64,000 nucleotides of DNA from Herbiconiux sp. L3-i23 (lineage in GTDB: Bacteria; Actinomycetota; Actinomycetes; Actinomycetales; Microbacteriaceae): NCBI RefSeq assembly GCF_023734115.1, contig NZ_AP025737.1, forward strand, positions 62,001 to 126,000, read 5' to 3'. Shown here one piece after another: positions 8,678-17,303 of the stretch. Each line of letters begins with the position of its first letter. The first letter of the stretch is position 1. The notes under the pieces are model-generated. The model was not told the origin of the DNA. It was given only the letters and a program-made list of their open reading frames with translations, and searched no databases. Both the position numbers and the translations under genes were made by a program.

Positions 8678-9694
8678 TCAGGTGCGGACGTCGATGACGA
8701 CCCTGCCCGCGACCTTCCCCGCGAGGACCTCCCGGGCGACGGCGGCCGCCCGGTCGAGCGGTTCGGTGCGCGGCGCGATCCGGTCGATCGCGTCGGCATG
8801 CAGGGTCGCGAGATCGTTCCACGCCGCTTCCCGCCGCTCCCGTGGCGCATCGACCGAGTTGATACCCGCGAGGGTGACGCCGCGCAGGATGAACGGCATG
8901 ACCGTGCCGGGGAGATCGGTGCCTCCTGCCATCCCGCAGGCGGCGACGACCCCGTCGTACCGGGTCTGGGCGAGGACGTTCACGAGCGTCGGCCCGCCGA
9001 CCGAGTCGATCGCGCCCGCCCAGCGGCTCGCCTGAAGCGGCTTGCCCACCTCGGAGCCGATCGCCGAACGGTCGACGACCTCCGCCGCGCCGAGCGCGAC
9101 GAGCGCGTCGCCGAGGCTGTCCGCGCGGCCGGTGACCGCGACGACGCGGTAGCCGCGCGCGGCGAGGAGGGCGATCGCGAACGATCCCACTCCACCGGCC
9201 GCCCCGGTCACGACGATGTCGCCGGAGTCGGGAGTCACTCCGTGCTCGACGAGGGAGCGCACCGACAGGGCGGCGGTGAAGCCCGCCGTTCCGATCGCGG
9301 CCGCCGCCCGGGCGGGGACGCCGTCGGGCAGTGACAGCGTGGCAGCGGCCGGCACCGCGGCGCGGGCGGCGAGTCCGCCGTCGGTGCGCTCGCCCAACCC
9401 CGCCCCGTTGACGACGACGATCTCGCCCTCACGGAAGCCGTGCGAGGCCTCCCGCACCCGGCCGACGACATCGATCCCGGGCGTCAGCGGATACTCGCGC
9501 AGGATGCCCGCACCGCCGGTGAGTGCGATCGCGTCCTTGTAGTTGATCGACGTGAAGAGCACATCCGTGTCGACGAACCCTTCCGGTGGATCGGCGGGTT
9601 CGCGCGTGCGCAGAATCGCCTCCGGTTTCGCGTCGGGCAGCGGCCTGTCCACGATGATCGCCCGATATCCCGTCGATGGATGCTTACCGCTCAC
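8678..9694 (-). CDS. MDR-family NADPH:quinone / acrylyl-CoA-type reductase (YhdH/YhfP family)
   Basis: This 338-residue medium-chain dehydrogenase starts at the GTG at 9694, with AGGAGG 9 bases upstream; the longer upstream frame has no support. It shows the YhdH-type N-terminus (TDVLFTSINYKDAIALTG), the PGIDVVGRV segment and the nucleotide-binding VVTGAAGGVGSFAIALLAARGY. The C-terminal FILRGVTLAGINSVDAPRERR is typical of this subfamily. It lacks the zinc ligands of classical alcohol dehydrogenases, consistent with a soluble NADPH-dependent oxidoreductase for quinones or enoyl/acryloyl substrates. The physiological substrate is not inferable here. Confidence 0.88.
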   Translation of the reverse strand: MSGKHPSTGYRAIIVDRPLPDAKPEAILRTREPADPPEGFVDTDVLFTSINYKDAIALTGGAGILREYPLTPGIDVVGRVREASHGFREGEIVVVNGAGLGERTDGGLAARAAVPAAATLSLPDGVPARAAAAIGTAGFTAALSVRSLVEHGVTPDSGDIVVTGAAGGVGSFAIALLAARGYRVVAVTGRADSLGDALVALGAAEVVDRSAIGSEVGKPLQASRWAGAIDSVGGPTLVNVLAQTRYDGVVAACGMAGGTDLPGTVMPFILRGVTLAGINSVDAPRERREAAWNDLATLHADAIDRIAPRTEPLDRAAAVAREVLAGKVAGRVVIDVRT

Positions 9695-9807
9695 GGTCCG
9701 GTTCCTCCTCGTCAGCACAGCATCATCGCCGCACCCGCTCAACGCTACGCGTCTCCCGTCGCGCGACACGAGTCCGAGGTGTCCGAGCGGTCGCTTACGA
9801 TGTGCGG

Positions 9808-10851
9808 ATGGTGGCTGGGGGGACGTACGTGCGCGGCCGTCCACGCACCGCGCCGATGCGCGCCGCCGGTGGCGGCCGGGTCGCCCCCGGCGCCGCGTCC
9901 GAGTCCGATCGTGCCCCGATCCGATGCGTCGAGACGGTCTGGCAACCGCCGCACCCGGTCGACCTGGCGATCGTCCTCGCGCCCCTCCGTCGCGGCACCG
10001 GCGACCCCACCATGCGGTGGGATCTCGATGGGACGAGCGGCCCCCGCGGGATCTGGCGCACGTTCCGCACGCCGAACGGGGCCGCCACCGCGCACTTCGC
10101 CCAGCGGCTGAGCGGCGAGATCCACGTCAGCGCCTGGGGCGACGGTGCCGAGTGGGTGGTCGGCCGGGTGCCCGAGCTCCTCGGTGGTGGCGACGACTGG
10201 TCAGACCTCGACGTCAGCGCGGTACCCATGCTCGCCGAGACGATGCGCCGCACTCCGGGGCTCCGTCTGCCTCGCGTCGGTCTCGTGCTCGAGATGATGA
10301 TCCCGGCGATCATCGAGCAGCGCATCACCAGCCTCGAGGCGCGTCACTCGTGGCGCGTGCTGGTCAACGAGTTCGGTACTCCCGCTCCCGGACCTGTTCC
10401 CGTCGGTCTGCGCGTCGTGCCCGACGCCGCCACCTGGATCCGCATCCCCTCCTGGAAGTGGCATCGCGCGGGCGTCGACCCCAGTCGGTCCCGATCCTGC
10501 ATTCGTGCCGCGCAGGTCGCCGCCGGCCTCGAGCGGACCCTCGACAGTCCGGGAGGTCCCGATGTCGAGCGGCGGATGCGCTCCGTGCCGGGAGTCGGCG
10601 TATGGACGGCGGCCGAGACGGCGCAGCGCTCGCACGGGGACGGCGACGCGGTCAGCGTCGGCGACTACCACGTGCACGACGTCGTCGGCTTCGCGCTGAC
10701 GGGCGAGCGCGCCGACGACGACCGCATGCTCGAACTGCTCGAACCGTGGAAGGGCCACCGGCAGCGGGTGGTGCGGCTGATCTACGCGAGCGGCTTCCGC
10801 AAACCGCGCTTCGGGCCGCGGATGACGGTGCAGGACCACCGGTCGCACTGA
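9808..10851 (+). CDS. AlkA-like DNA glycosylase (HhH-GPD superfamily)
   Basis: This 347-residue base-excision-repair protein excises alkylated bases from DNA. The C-terminal half has the helix-hairpin-helix plus catalytic region: MRSVPGVGVWTAAET followed by SVGDYHVHD, where Asp286 matches the catalytic Asp of AlkA. The N-terminal ~110 residues match the AlkA-like beta domain. The chosen ATG (9808) has no Shine-Dalgarno site; TACGAT at 9796-9801 lies 6 bases upstream, which fits a leaderless transcript. It diverges from the quinone reductase gene across about 110 bp. Confidence 0.85.
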   Translation: MVAGGTYVRGRPRTAPMRAAGGGRVAPGAASESDRAPIRCVETVWQPPHPVDLAIVLAPLRRGTGDPTMRWDLDGTSGPRGIWRTFRTPNGAATAHFAQRLSGEIHVSAWGDGAEWVVGRVPELLGGGDDWSDLDVSAVPMLAETMRRTPGLRLPRVGLVLEMMIPAIIEQRITSLEARHSWRVLVNEFGTPAPGPVPVGLRVVPDAATWIRIPSWKWHRAGVDPSRSRSCIRAAQVAAGLERTLDSPGGPDVERRMRSVPGVGVWTAAETAQRSHGDGDAVSVGDYHVHDVVGFALTGERADDDRMLELLEPWKGHRQRVVRLIYASGFRKPRFGPRMTVQDHRSH

Positions 10852-10887
10852 CGCGCACAGACGCGTACTGACGCGGTGGCCACGGGG

Positions 10888-12273
10888 TCAGCTCGGGCCG
10901 TAGACGAAGATGCGGTCCGGATCCCAGGCGGAGCGGGTCTCGTTGAGGCGGCTGAAGGCATCGGCGGGCCAGGCGCTCGCGAACTGCTGCGTCGAGGCGA
11001 CGTGACCGAGGAAATTGATGTTCGTCTCCTCGGCGATCCACGGCAGGATGCCCGACACGATGTAGTCGGAGCTCTGCGGCAGTACCGTGTCGAACAGCTC
11101 GGGTAGCGGCACCCCGATCATCACGAGGGTGAAGGGTGCCGCGCCGCCGCCGACGGCGCTGTCGAGCGCCGCGCTGCGAGTGGCACCCGCCCCGATGTGC
11201 CGGATCTCGATGGCGATGAAGGGCACGTCCTTGCCCGCTCCGGCGCGGGAGAGCAGTGCGGTGACGAAGTCGTCGTCGATGTCGGCGAGCTGCATGCCGC
11301 GATCCCAGGCGGGGCCGGCCTGATCGGGATCGTCGTGGATCGAGCCGATCTCGGTGGTCGGCATGTCGCCGATGAGGTCGAGGAACGCGGGAGCCGCGGC
11401 GCGCATGGGCTGCAGGATGCGCTCACCCTCCGCCGAGTCGCCGACGAACGCGAAGCGCAGATGCAGGGCGAAGCGGCCGCGGAGGTTCTCGGGCACTTCG
11501 TCGATCGGGGGGAAGCGCAACAGTGCGACGGACGAGGTGACCGTGTCGGGCACCTCGTGCACCCATTCCACCCACGCGCGCAGCGCGTCCTCGATGTGAT
11601 CGGTGTCGAAGAACAGGCCGCCGCCGTAGACATGGGTCAGCGGGATCAGTTCGAGGTCCATGTCGACCACGATCCCGAGCCCGCCCTTGCCGCCGCGCAG
11701 CGCCCAGAAGAGGTCGGGATGCTCGTCGGCCGTGGCCCGGACGAGCCGTCCGTCTGCGGTGACGACCGAGAAGCCGCGCACCCAGTCCGCGGTGAAACCA
11801 TAGGTACGGGCGAGCGGGCCGAGACCGCCGCCCAGCGTGTAGCCGACCGCGCCGACGTTGGTCGACGATCCGGTGATCGGGGTCAGCCCTTGCCGAGCGG
11901 CGCGTTCGACCACGGCGCCCCATCGGGCTCCGGCACCGATCGTCGCGATCCTGCGTGCACCGTCGACGCTCACGCCCGACATCCGCCGCGTGGTGATGAG
12001 GACGCCGTCGGTGATCGGTGCGAAGGCGCCGTGACCCGTGGCTTGCACGAAGACGGGGAGCCGGTGCTGCGAGGCGAAGGTGACGGCGGCGAGCATGTCG
12101 TCGGCGGTCCGCGCGCCGACGACGACATCGGGGTCGTGCACGATGGCCGTGTTGAAGCAGGCCGCCTCTTCGGCGAGGCCCGAGTCGCCGCGGGCCAGTA
12201 CGACCCCCGAGACGCCGGCGCGCAGCTCGGCGAGTTCGTCGAGGGTGATGGGCCGGCCCATATCGATGACCAT
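10888..12273 (-). CDS. FAD-binding PCMH-type (berberine-bridge-like) oxidoreductase
   Basis: This 461-residue flavoenzyme belongs to the VAO/PCMH oxidase family. The FAD site is clear: VFVQATGHGAFAP (the His is the usual covalent attachment residue), then ITGSSTNVGAVGYTLGGGLG contacting the pyrophosphate, then the C-terminal RSAWDPDRIFVYGPS typical of the BBE domain. The CxxGH-type second attachment cysteine of plant enzymes is not seen, so a mono-covalent flavin is likely. The substrate (sugar, alcohol or alkaloid-like) is unknown. Two in-frame ATGs (12273, 12261) are possible starts. It is convergent with the glycosylase gene. Confidence 0.87.
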   Translation of the reverse strand: MVIDMGRPITLDELAELRAGVSGVVLARGDSGLAEEAACFNTAIVHDPDVVVGARTADDMLAAVTFASQHRLPVFVQATGHGAFAPITDGVLITTRRMSGVSVDGARRIATIGAGARWGAVVERAARQGLTPITGSSTNVGAVGYTLGGGLGPLARTYGFTADWVRGFSVVTADGRLVRATADEHPDLFWALRGGKGGLGIVVDMDLELIPLTHVYGGGLFFDTDHIEDALRAWVEWVHEVPDTVTSSVALLRFPPIDEVPENLRGRFALHLRFAFVGDSAEGERILQPMRAAAPAFLDLIGDMPTTEIGSIHDDPDQAGPAWDRGMQLADIDDDFVTALLSRAGAGKDVPFIAIEIRHIGAGATRSAALDSAVGGGAAPFTLVMIGVPLPELFDTVLPQSSDYIVSGILPWIAEETNINFLGHVASTQQFASAWPADAFSRLNETRSAWDPDRIFVYGPS

Positions 12274-12431
12274 AATCCGTCAATGATGCGCGCGGGCATG
12301 CGCATGGGGCAGTGTCGCGGCATCCTCCTAGGCGCTTCGGATGGAACTTGCCGAGTATTCGCTGACTGGGACGTGCGTCGGGGTGTCGTGGGACGGCCGC
12401 GCCGCCGATCCGAGGACCTAGGCTTCACCGC

Positions 12432-15400
12432 ATGAGGGAAGCCGCCGAGGCCGGACGCGTTCCGGACGAGCTCGCCGAAGAAGCCGTCGCGACGGTCCGC
12501 CGTTGGCTCGGCGAGATCGGCGGCGAACCGCTGGATCCCGCCGCCGAACGGCTCGCGGGTGTCTTGAAGGACCCCGACGGACTCGACTTCACGTTGGGCT
12601 TCGTGGACGGAGTGGTGCGTCCCGAAGACGTGCGGGTCGCCGGCCGGAACTTCTATCGACTCGGAGACCGCGTCCCCGGATTCCTGCCGGCATGGCTGCG
12701 CGCCGCCGTCAAGGTGGGGTCGCTCGTCGCGCCGGTGCTGCCGTGGGTGGTCGTCCCGATCGCTCGTCGAGTGCTGCGCGGCATGGTGTCCCATCTGCTG
12801 GTCGACGCGCGCCCCGAGCGGCTCGGCGCGGGCATCGCCGCACTGCGCACCGACGGCGTCCGCCTGAACCTCAACCTGTTGGGCGAGGCGGTGCTCGGCG
12901 AGGGCGAATCGGAGCATCGGTTCGAGGGCACCAAGCGTCTGCTCGAGCGCGACGACGTCGACTACGTCTCCATCAAGGTGTCCTCCGTCGCGCCAGGACT
13001 CTCGATGTGGGCGTTCGACGACGAGGTCGCGCGGGTGGTCGAGCGACTGCTGCCGCTCTACCGCTTCGCCGCGTCGTCGCCGAACCCCAAGTTCATCAAC
13101 CTCGACATGGAGGAGTACCGCGACCTCGACCTCACCCTCGCCGTGTTCACCCGACTGCTCGAGACCCCGGGCCTCGAGCGGCTGGAGGCGGGTGTGGTGC
13201 TGCAGGCCTACCTGCCGGACGCGTTCCCGGCCCTGCGGCGGGTGCAGGAGTGGGCTGCCGCTCGGGTGGCGCGCGGTGGCGCCCCCGTCAAGGTCCGCGT
13301 CGTGAAGGGCGCCAATCTGGCGATGGAGCGGGTGGACGCGGCCATCCACGGTTGGCCGCTCGCGACCTGGCCGTCGAAGGTCGAGACCGACGCGGCCTAC
13401 CTGCGCATGCTCGACTGGGCGCTTGCACCCGAACGCACCGCGGCGGTGCGGATCGGCATCGCCGGTCACAACCTCTTCGACCTCGCGTGGGCGTGGGCGC
13501 TGGCCGGCCGCCGGGGCGTGACCGGCGACGTCGACATCGAGATGCTGCTCGGCATGGCGGCCGGAGGCGCATCCGCGGTGCGGCGCGAGGTCGGCCACGT
13601 GCTGCTCTACACCCCGGTCGTCGACCCCGCCGAGTTCGATGTCGCGATCGCGTACCTCGTGCGCCGGCTCGAAGAGAACGCGAGCGACGAGAACTTCATG
13701 TCCGTGGCATTCGAGCTCGGCGACTCGCCGGAGGCGTTCGAACGCGAGCGTCTCCGGTTCGTCGACGCCCTCGAGCTCGCCGCCGCCGACGTCGTCAGCA
13801 CCAATCGGGTGCAGGACCGTCGCGCAGATCCGCGGCGCGACAGCGCTGCAGGGTTCGAGAACGAACCGGACACCGACCCGTCGACCGCGGGCAACCGCGA
13901 ATGGGGCGGGGGCATCCGCCGCAGGGCGCTCTCCAGCGAGCTGGGACTCGAGACCCTGCGCGCCGCGCGGCTCGCCGACTCCGACGATCTCGACGCCGTC
14001 GTCGATCGCCTGGCCGACGCGGCCGACGAATGGGCGGAGCGGCCCGCACGCGAACGCGCCGCGGTACTCGATCGCGCGGCCGACGCGCTCGCCCGCGCCC
14101 GCGCGGACCTCATCGAGGTCGCCATGACCGAGACGGGCAAGACCATCGCCGAGGGCGACCCCGAGGTCAGCGAGGCGATCGACTTCGCCCGCTACTACGC
14201 CGAACTCGCCCGCGGCCTCGAGGGCATCGACGGCGCCCAGGCCCGGCCCGTCCGCGTCACGGCGGTCATCCCGCCGTGGAACTTCCCGATCTCGATCCCC
14301 GCGGGCGGTGTCCTCGCGGCGCTCGCCGCCGGAAGCGGGGTGCTGTTCAAGCCCGCTCCGGAGGCGCGACGCACGGGGGCTGTCGTGGCCGACGCGCTCT
14401 GGAGTGCCGGAGTACCCCGAGACCTGCTGGCATTCGTCGACCTCGACGAGCAGGAACTGGGGCGCCAGCTCATCGAGCATCCCCGCGTCGATCAGGTGCT
14501 GCTCACCGGCTCGTGGGACACGGCGGCGCTCTTCCACTCGTGGCGACCCAGCCTGCGACTCTTCGCCGAGACGAGCGGCAAGAACGCCATCGTCGTGACC
14601 CCGAGCGCGGATCTCGATCTCGCCGCCGCCGACGCCGTCCGATCGGCTTTCGGTCACGCGGGGCAGAAGTGCTCGGCCGCGAGCCTCGTCATCCTCGTCG
14701 GCTCGGTGGGGCGATCCCGTCGGTTCCTCGACCAGCTCGTCGACGCTGCCGCGTCGCTGCGCGTCGGTGTCCCGGAGGTCGCGACCACGCAGATGGGCCC
14801 GCTCGTGAACCCCGCCTCCGGCAAGTTGCTGCACGCCCTCACCACCCTGTCGCAGGGCGAGTCGTGGCTGCTCGAGCCGCGCAGGCTCGACGCCGAGGGC
14901 AGGATCTGGAGTCCCGGCATCCGCGACCGGGTCGCCGCCGACTCCGAGTTCCACCGCACCGAGTATTTCGGTCCGGTGCTGGGGATCATGCGCGCCGCGA
15001 CCCTCGAGCAGGCCATCGAACTGCAGAACGCCGTGCCGTACGGCCTGACGGCAGGCCTGCACTCGCTCGACGCCGCCGAGATCGCCGAGTGGCTCGAGTC
15101 GGTCGAGGCCGGCAACCTCTACCTGAACCGCGGTATCACCGGCGCCATCGTCGCCCGGCAGCCGTTCGGTGGGTGGAAGCGCTCGTCCGTCGGAGGTGGA
15201 GGCAAGGCGGGAGGACCCAACGCGCTGCTCCGGCTGCTCGATTGGGAGTCCGATCCCGTGCAGCCGGGCAAGGACATCGCGCTCAGCGGCATCGGCGAGC
15301 GGGTCGCCGCCCTCATCGACGCGGCGACGGGCGATCTTCCTTACGAGGGCTTCGAGTTCGTCCGCGCCGCCGCGCGCAGCGACGAGAAGGCGTGGAACGA

Positions 15401-15881
15401 GGAGTTCGGGGTCGCCCGTGAACTCGCCCACCTCGGCGTCGAACGCAACGTCTTCCGCTACCGCCCCGCCCGAGTCGTCCTGCGGCTGGCGTCCGACGGA
15501 AGCGCCTCGGAGCTGATCCGACTCCTCGCGGCCGGCACGCGTGTGCGGGCGGGCATGACGGTGTCGACTGATCGGGCGTTGTCCGAGACGCTGTCCGGCC
15601 TGCTCGAGCGGCGAGGCGTCTCCGTGACGGTGGAGGCGGATCAGGCGTTCCTCGACCGCCTCCGCGCAGGGGATTTCGCGGGCGAGCGGATCCGCCTCGT
15701 GGGCGGCGACCCCGTGCTGGTGCACGACGCGCTCCGCGACGACCCCGACGCCGTGGTCTATTCCGGCGAGGTGACGGCGTCCGGACGAATCGAGACGCTG
15801 CCGTTCCTCCTCGAGCAGGCGATCTCGATGACGGCTCACCGCTTCGGCAACCCCGACCACCTGACGGACGGGCTCGTCTGA
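12432..15881 (+). CDS. putA: Bifunctional proline dehydrogenase / P5C dehydrogenase PutA (long, with C-terminal ALDH-like domain)
   Basis: This 1149-residue enzyme oxidises proline to P5C with FAD and then glutamate semialdehyde to glutamate with NAD. The N-terminal third is the PRODH barrel (substrate motif YLVRRLEENASDEN, Arg411/Arg412). The middle is an aldehyde dehydrogenase with Glu713 in LFAETSGKNA and the catalytic cysteine Cys747 in GHAGQKCSAAS. About 190 further residues after the ALDH domain resemble the ALDH-superfamily-like tail of type-B PutA proteins. It lacks the DNA-binding ribbon-helix-helix of E. coli PutA, so regulation must be external; the convergent Lrp gene is the obvious candidate. 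TAGGCT at 12419-12424, 7 bases before the ATG, marks a leaderless start. Confidence 0.95.
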   Translation: MREAAEAGRVPDELAEEAVATVRRWLGEIGGEPLDPAAERLAGVLKDPDGLDFTLGFVDGVVRPEDVRVAGRNFYRLGDRVPGFLPAWLRAAVKVGSLVAPVLPWVVVPIARRVLRGMVSHLLVDARPERLGAGIAALRTDGVRLNLNLLGEAVLGEGESEHRFEGTKRLLERDDVDYVSIKVSSVAPGLSMWAFDDEVARVVERLLPLYRFAASSPNPKFINLDMEEYRDLDLTLAVFTRLLETPGLERLEAGVVLQAYLPDAFPALRRVQEWAAARVARGGAPVKVRVVKGANLAMERVDAAIHGWPLATWPSKVETDAAYLRMLDWALAPERTAAVRIGIAGHNLFDLAWAWALAGRRGVTGDVDIEMLLGMAAGGASAVRREVGHVLLYTPVVDPAEFDVAIAYLVRRLEENASDENFMSVAFELGDSPEAFERERLRFVDALELAAADVVSTNRVQDRRADPRRDSAAGFENEPDTDPSTAGNREWGGGIRRRALSSELGLETLRAARLADSDDLDAVVDRLADAADEWAERPARERAAVLDRAADALARARADLIEVAMTETGKTIAEGDPEVSEAIDFARYYAELARGLEGIDGAQARPVRVTAVIPPWNFPISIPAGGVLAALAAGSGVLFKPAPEARRTGAVVADALWSAGVPRDLLAFVDLDEQELGRQLIEHPRVDQVLLTGSWDTAALFHSWRPSLRLFAETSGKNAIVVTPSADLDLAAADAVRSAFGHAGQKCSAASLVILVGSVGRSRRFLDQLVDAAASLRVGVPEVATTQMGPLVNPASGKLLHALTTLSQGESWLLEPRRLDAEGRIWSPGIRDRVAADSEFHRTEYFGPVLGIMRAATLEQAIELQNAVPYGLTAGLHSLDAAEIAEWLESVEAGNLYLNRGITGAIVARQPFGGWKRSSVGGGGKAGGPNALLRLLDWESDPVQPGKDIALSGIGERVAALIDAATGDLPYEGFEFVRAAARSDEKAWNEEFGVARELAHLGVERNVFRYRPARVVLRLASDGSASELIRLLAAGTRVRAGMTVSTDRALSETLSGLLERRGVSVTVEADQAFLDRLRAGDFAGERIRLVGGDPVLVHDALRDDPDAVVYSGEVTASGRIETLPFLLEQAISMTAHRFGNPDHLTDGLV

Positions 15882-15887
15882 CTCTGC

Positions 15888-16322
15888 TCAGGTGCCGCGT
15901 GAGACCAGCTTCGACAGCACGATCGCGCTGCGCGTGTGGTCGACGTTCGGCGCCACCCGCACCCGTTCGAGGGCAAGTTCGAGGCTCGGAATGTCGCGGC
16001 TGCGCATCCGCACGATCGCGTCGGCGCTGCCCGTGACCGTTCCGGCGTCGATGACCTCGGGCACCGCCTGCAGAATGCGCTTCAGCTCGGCGGGCGCCAC
16101 GGTGCCGCGACAGAACAGCTCGACGTAGGCCTCGGTGCTCTGCCCCTCGACCTCGGGGTCGACCTGGATGGTGAACGAGCGGATCACCCCCGTCGCCACG
16201 AGCCGGTCGACGCGGCGTTTGACGGCGGATGGCGAGAGGCCGACGACGGCGCCGATGTCGCCGTACGCGGAGCGCGCGTTGAGCCGGAGGAGGTCGAGGA
16301 TGCGGTGGTCGATGTTGTCCAC
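15888..16322 (-). CDS. Lrp/AsnC-family transcriptional regulator
   Basis: This 144-residue protein has an N-terminal helix-turn-helix (IDHRILDLLRLNARSAYGDI followed by GLSPSAVKRRVDRL) and a C-terminal RAM/AsnC effector-binding domain (GSADAIVRMRSRDIPSLE). It is transcribed convergently with putA (6-bp gap) and divergently from ddaH-rocD. Lrp-type regulators beside putA or rocD usually sense amino acids, so it is a good candidate regulator of both flanking catabolic units. The 120-bp divergent region upstream contains A/T-interrupted TGCG repeats but no site I can define firmly. Confidence 0.92.
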   Translation of the reverse strand: MDNIDHRILDLLRLNARSAYGDIGAVVGLSPSAVKRRVDRLVATGVIRSFTIQVDPEVEGQSTEAYVELFCRGTVAPAELKRILQAVPEVIDAGTVTGSADAIVRMRSRDIPSLELALERVRVAPNVDHTRSAIVLSKLVSRGT

Positions 16323-16442
16323 GCGCTGAGCGTACGCGCGTTCGTTGCCTTTCGTACGATTCTGCGCAGCATACGTGCGCTTCGCGACGCAATGGCGCGC
16401 GATGCGTTCTGCATGATGTCAAGGGACGCCTGAGGAGGGCCG

Positions 16443-17303
16443 ATGACGATCACCGAGAGCGCGGCGCTCGCAACGCCGCATCGACGGCCGCTGCGCCGCA
16501 CCTACTTGATGTGCGAGCCGAGCCACTTCACCGTCGACTACCGGATCAACCCCTGGATGCATCCGAGCGAGCCGACCGACACCGCCCTCGCGCTCGAGCA
16601 GTGGCGGAGCCTGCGACAGGTGTTCCTGTCGCTCGGCCACCAGGTCGAACTGATCGAGCCCGCGGCCGGACTCCCCGACATGGTCTACGCGGCCAACGGC
16701 GGCTTCACCCTCGGCGGGGTCGCCTACTCGGCACGCTTCGCGCATGCCGAACGCGCCGACGAAGGCCCGCTCTACGCGTCCTGGTTCGCGGACAACGGCT
16801 TCGAGGTCGCCGACGCGACCGAGATCAACGAGGGCGAGGGCGACTTCCTGCTCGTCGGTGACGTGATCCTCGCCGGCCACGGCTTCCGCAGCAGCACCCG
16901 CTCGCACGACGAGGTGGCCCAGGTCTTCGGACGCGAGGTCGTCGCTCTCGAATTGGTCGATCCGCGGTTCTATCATCTCGACACCGCGATCGCGGTGCTC
17001 GATCCCGTGACACCGGCCTCCGGTGAGGCGAACATCGCCTACCTGCCCGGCGCCTTCAGCGACGCGAGCAGACGCATCCTCGAAGAGCGCTATCCCGACG
17101 CGATCCTGGTCTCCGACGAGGACGCCGTCTGGCTCGGGCTCAACTCGATCAGCGACGGCTACAACGTCGTCATCGCCTCGCGAGCCACCGGCTTCGAGGC
17201 GCAACTGCGCGCCCGCGGCTACAACCCGATCGGCGTCGACCTGTCCGAGCTGCTCAAGGGCGGAGGGGGAGTCAAGTGCTGCACGCTGGAACTGCGCCGG
17301 TGA
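16443..17303 (+). CDS. ddaH: Dimethylarginine dimethylaminohydrolase-like (DDAH) protein
   Basis: This 286-residue enzyme of the guanidino-group-modifying superfamily hydrolyses N-methylated arginine to citrulline plus amine. Catalytic residues line up: His178 in RFYHLDTAIAVL, Glu132 in NEGEGDF, and the C-terminal GGGGVKCC with Cys279 as the likely nucleophile (Cys280 adjacent). The AGGAGGG before the ATG is a strong ribosome site. It overlaps rocD, forming a two-gene unit. That pairing suggests the actual role is arginine/ornithine supply, and the natural substrate might not be methylarginine. Confidence 0.9.
   Translation: MTITESAALATPHRRPLRRTYLMCEPSHFTVDYRINPWMHPSEPTDTALALEQWRSLRQVFLSLGHQVELIEPAAGLPDMVYAANGGFTLGGVAYSARFAHAERADEGPLYASWFADNGFEVADATEINEGEGDFLLVGDVILAGHGFRSSTRSHDEVAQVFGREVVALELVDPRFYHLDTAIAVLDPVTPASGEANIAYLPGAFSDASRRILEERYPDAILVSDEDAVWLGLNSISDGYNVVIASRATGFEAQLRARGYNPIGVDLSELLKGGGGVKCCTLELRR

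Noticed and set aside
11970-15860. Very long open frame (about 1300 codons) on the minus strand
   Set aside because: It is antisense to putA, whose domains and catalytic residues are all on the plus strand; long antisense frames are expected at this GC content.
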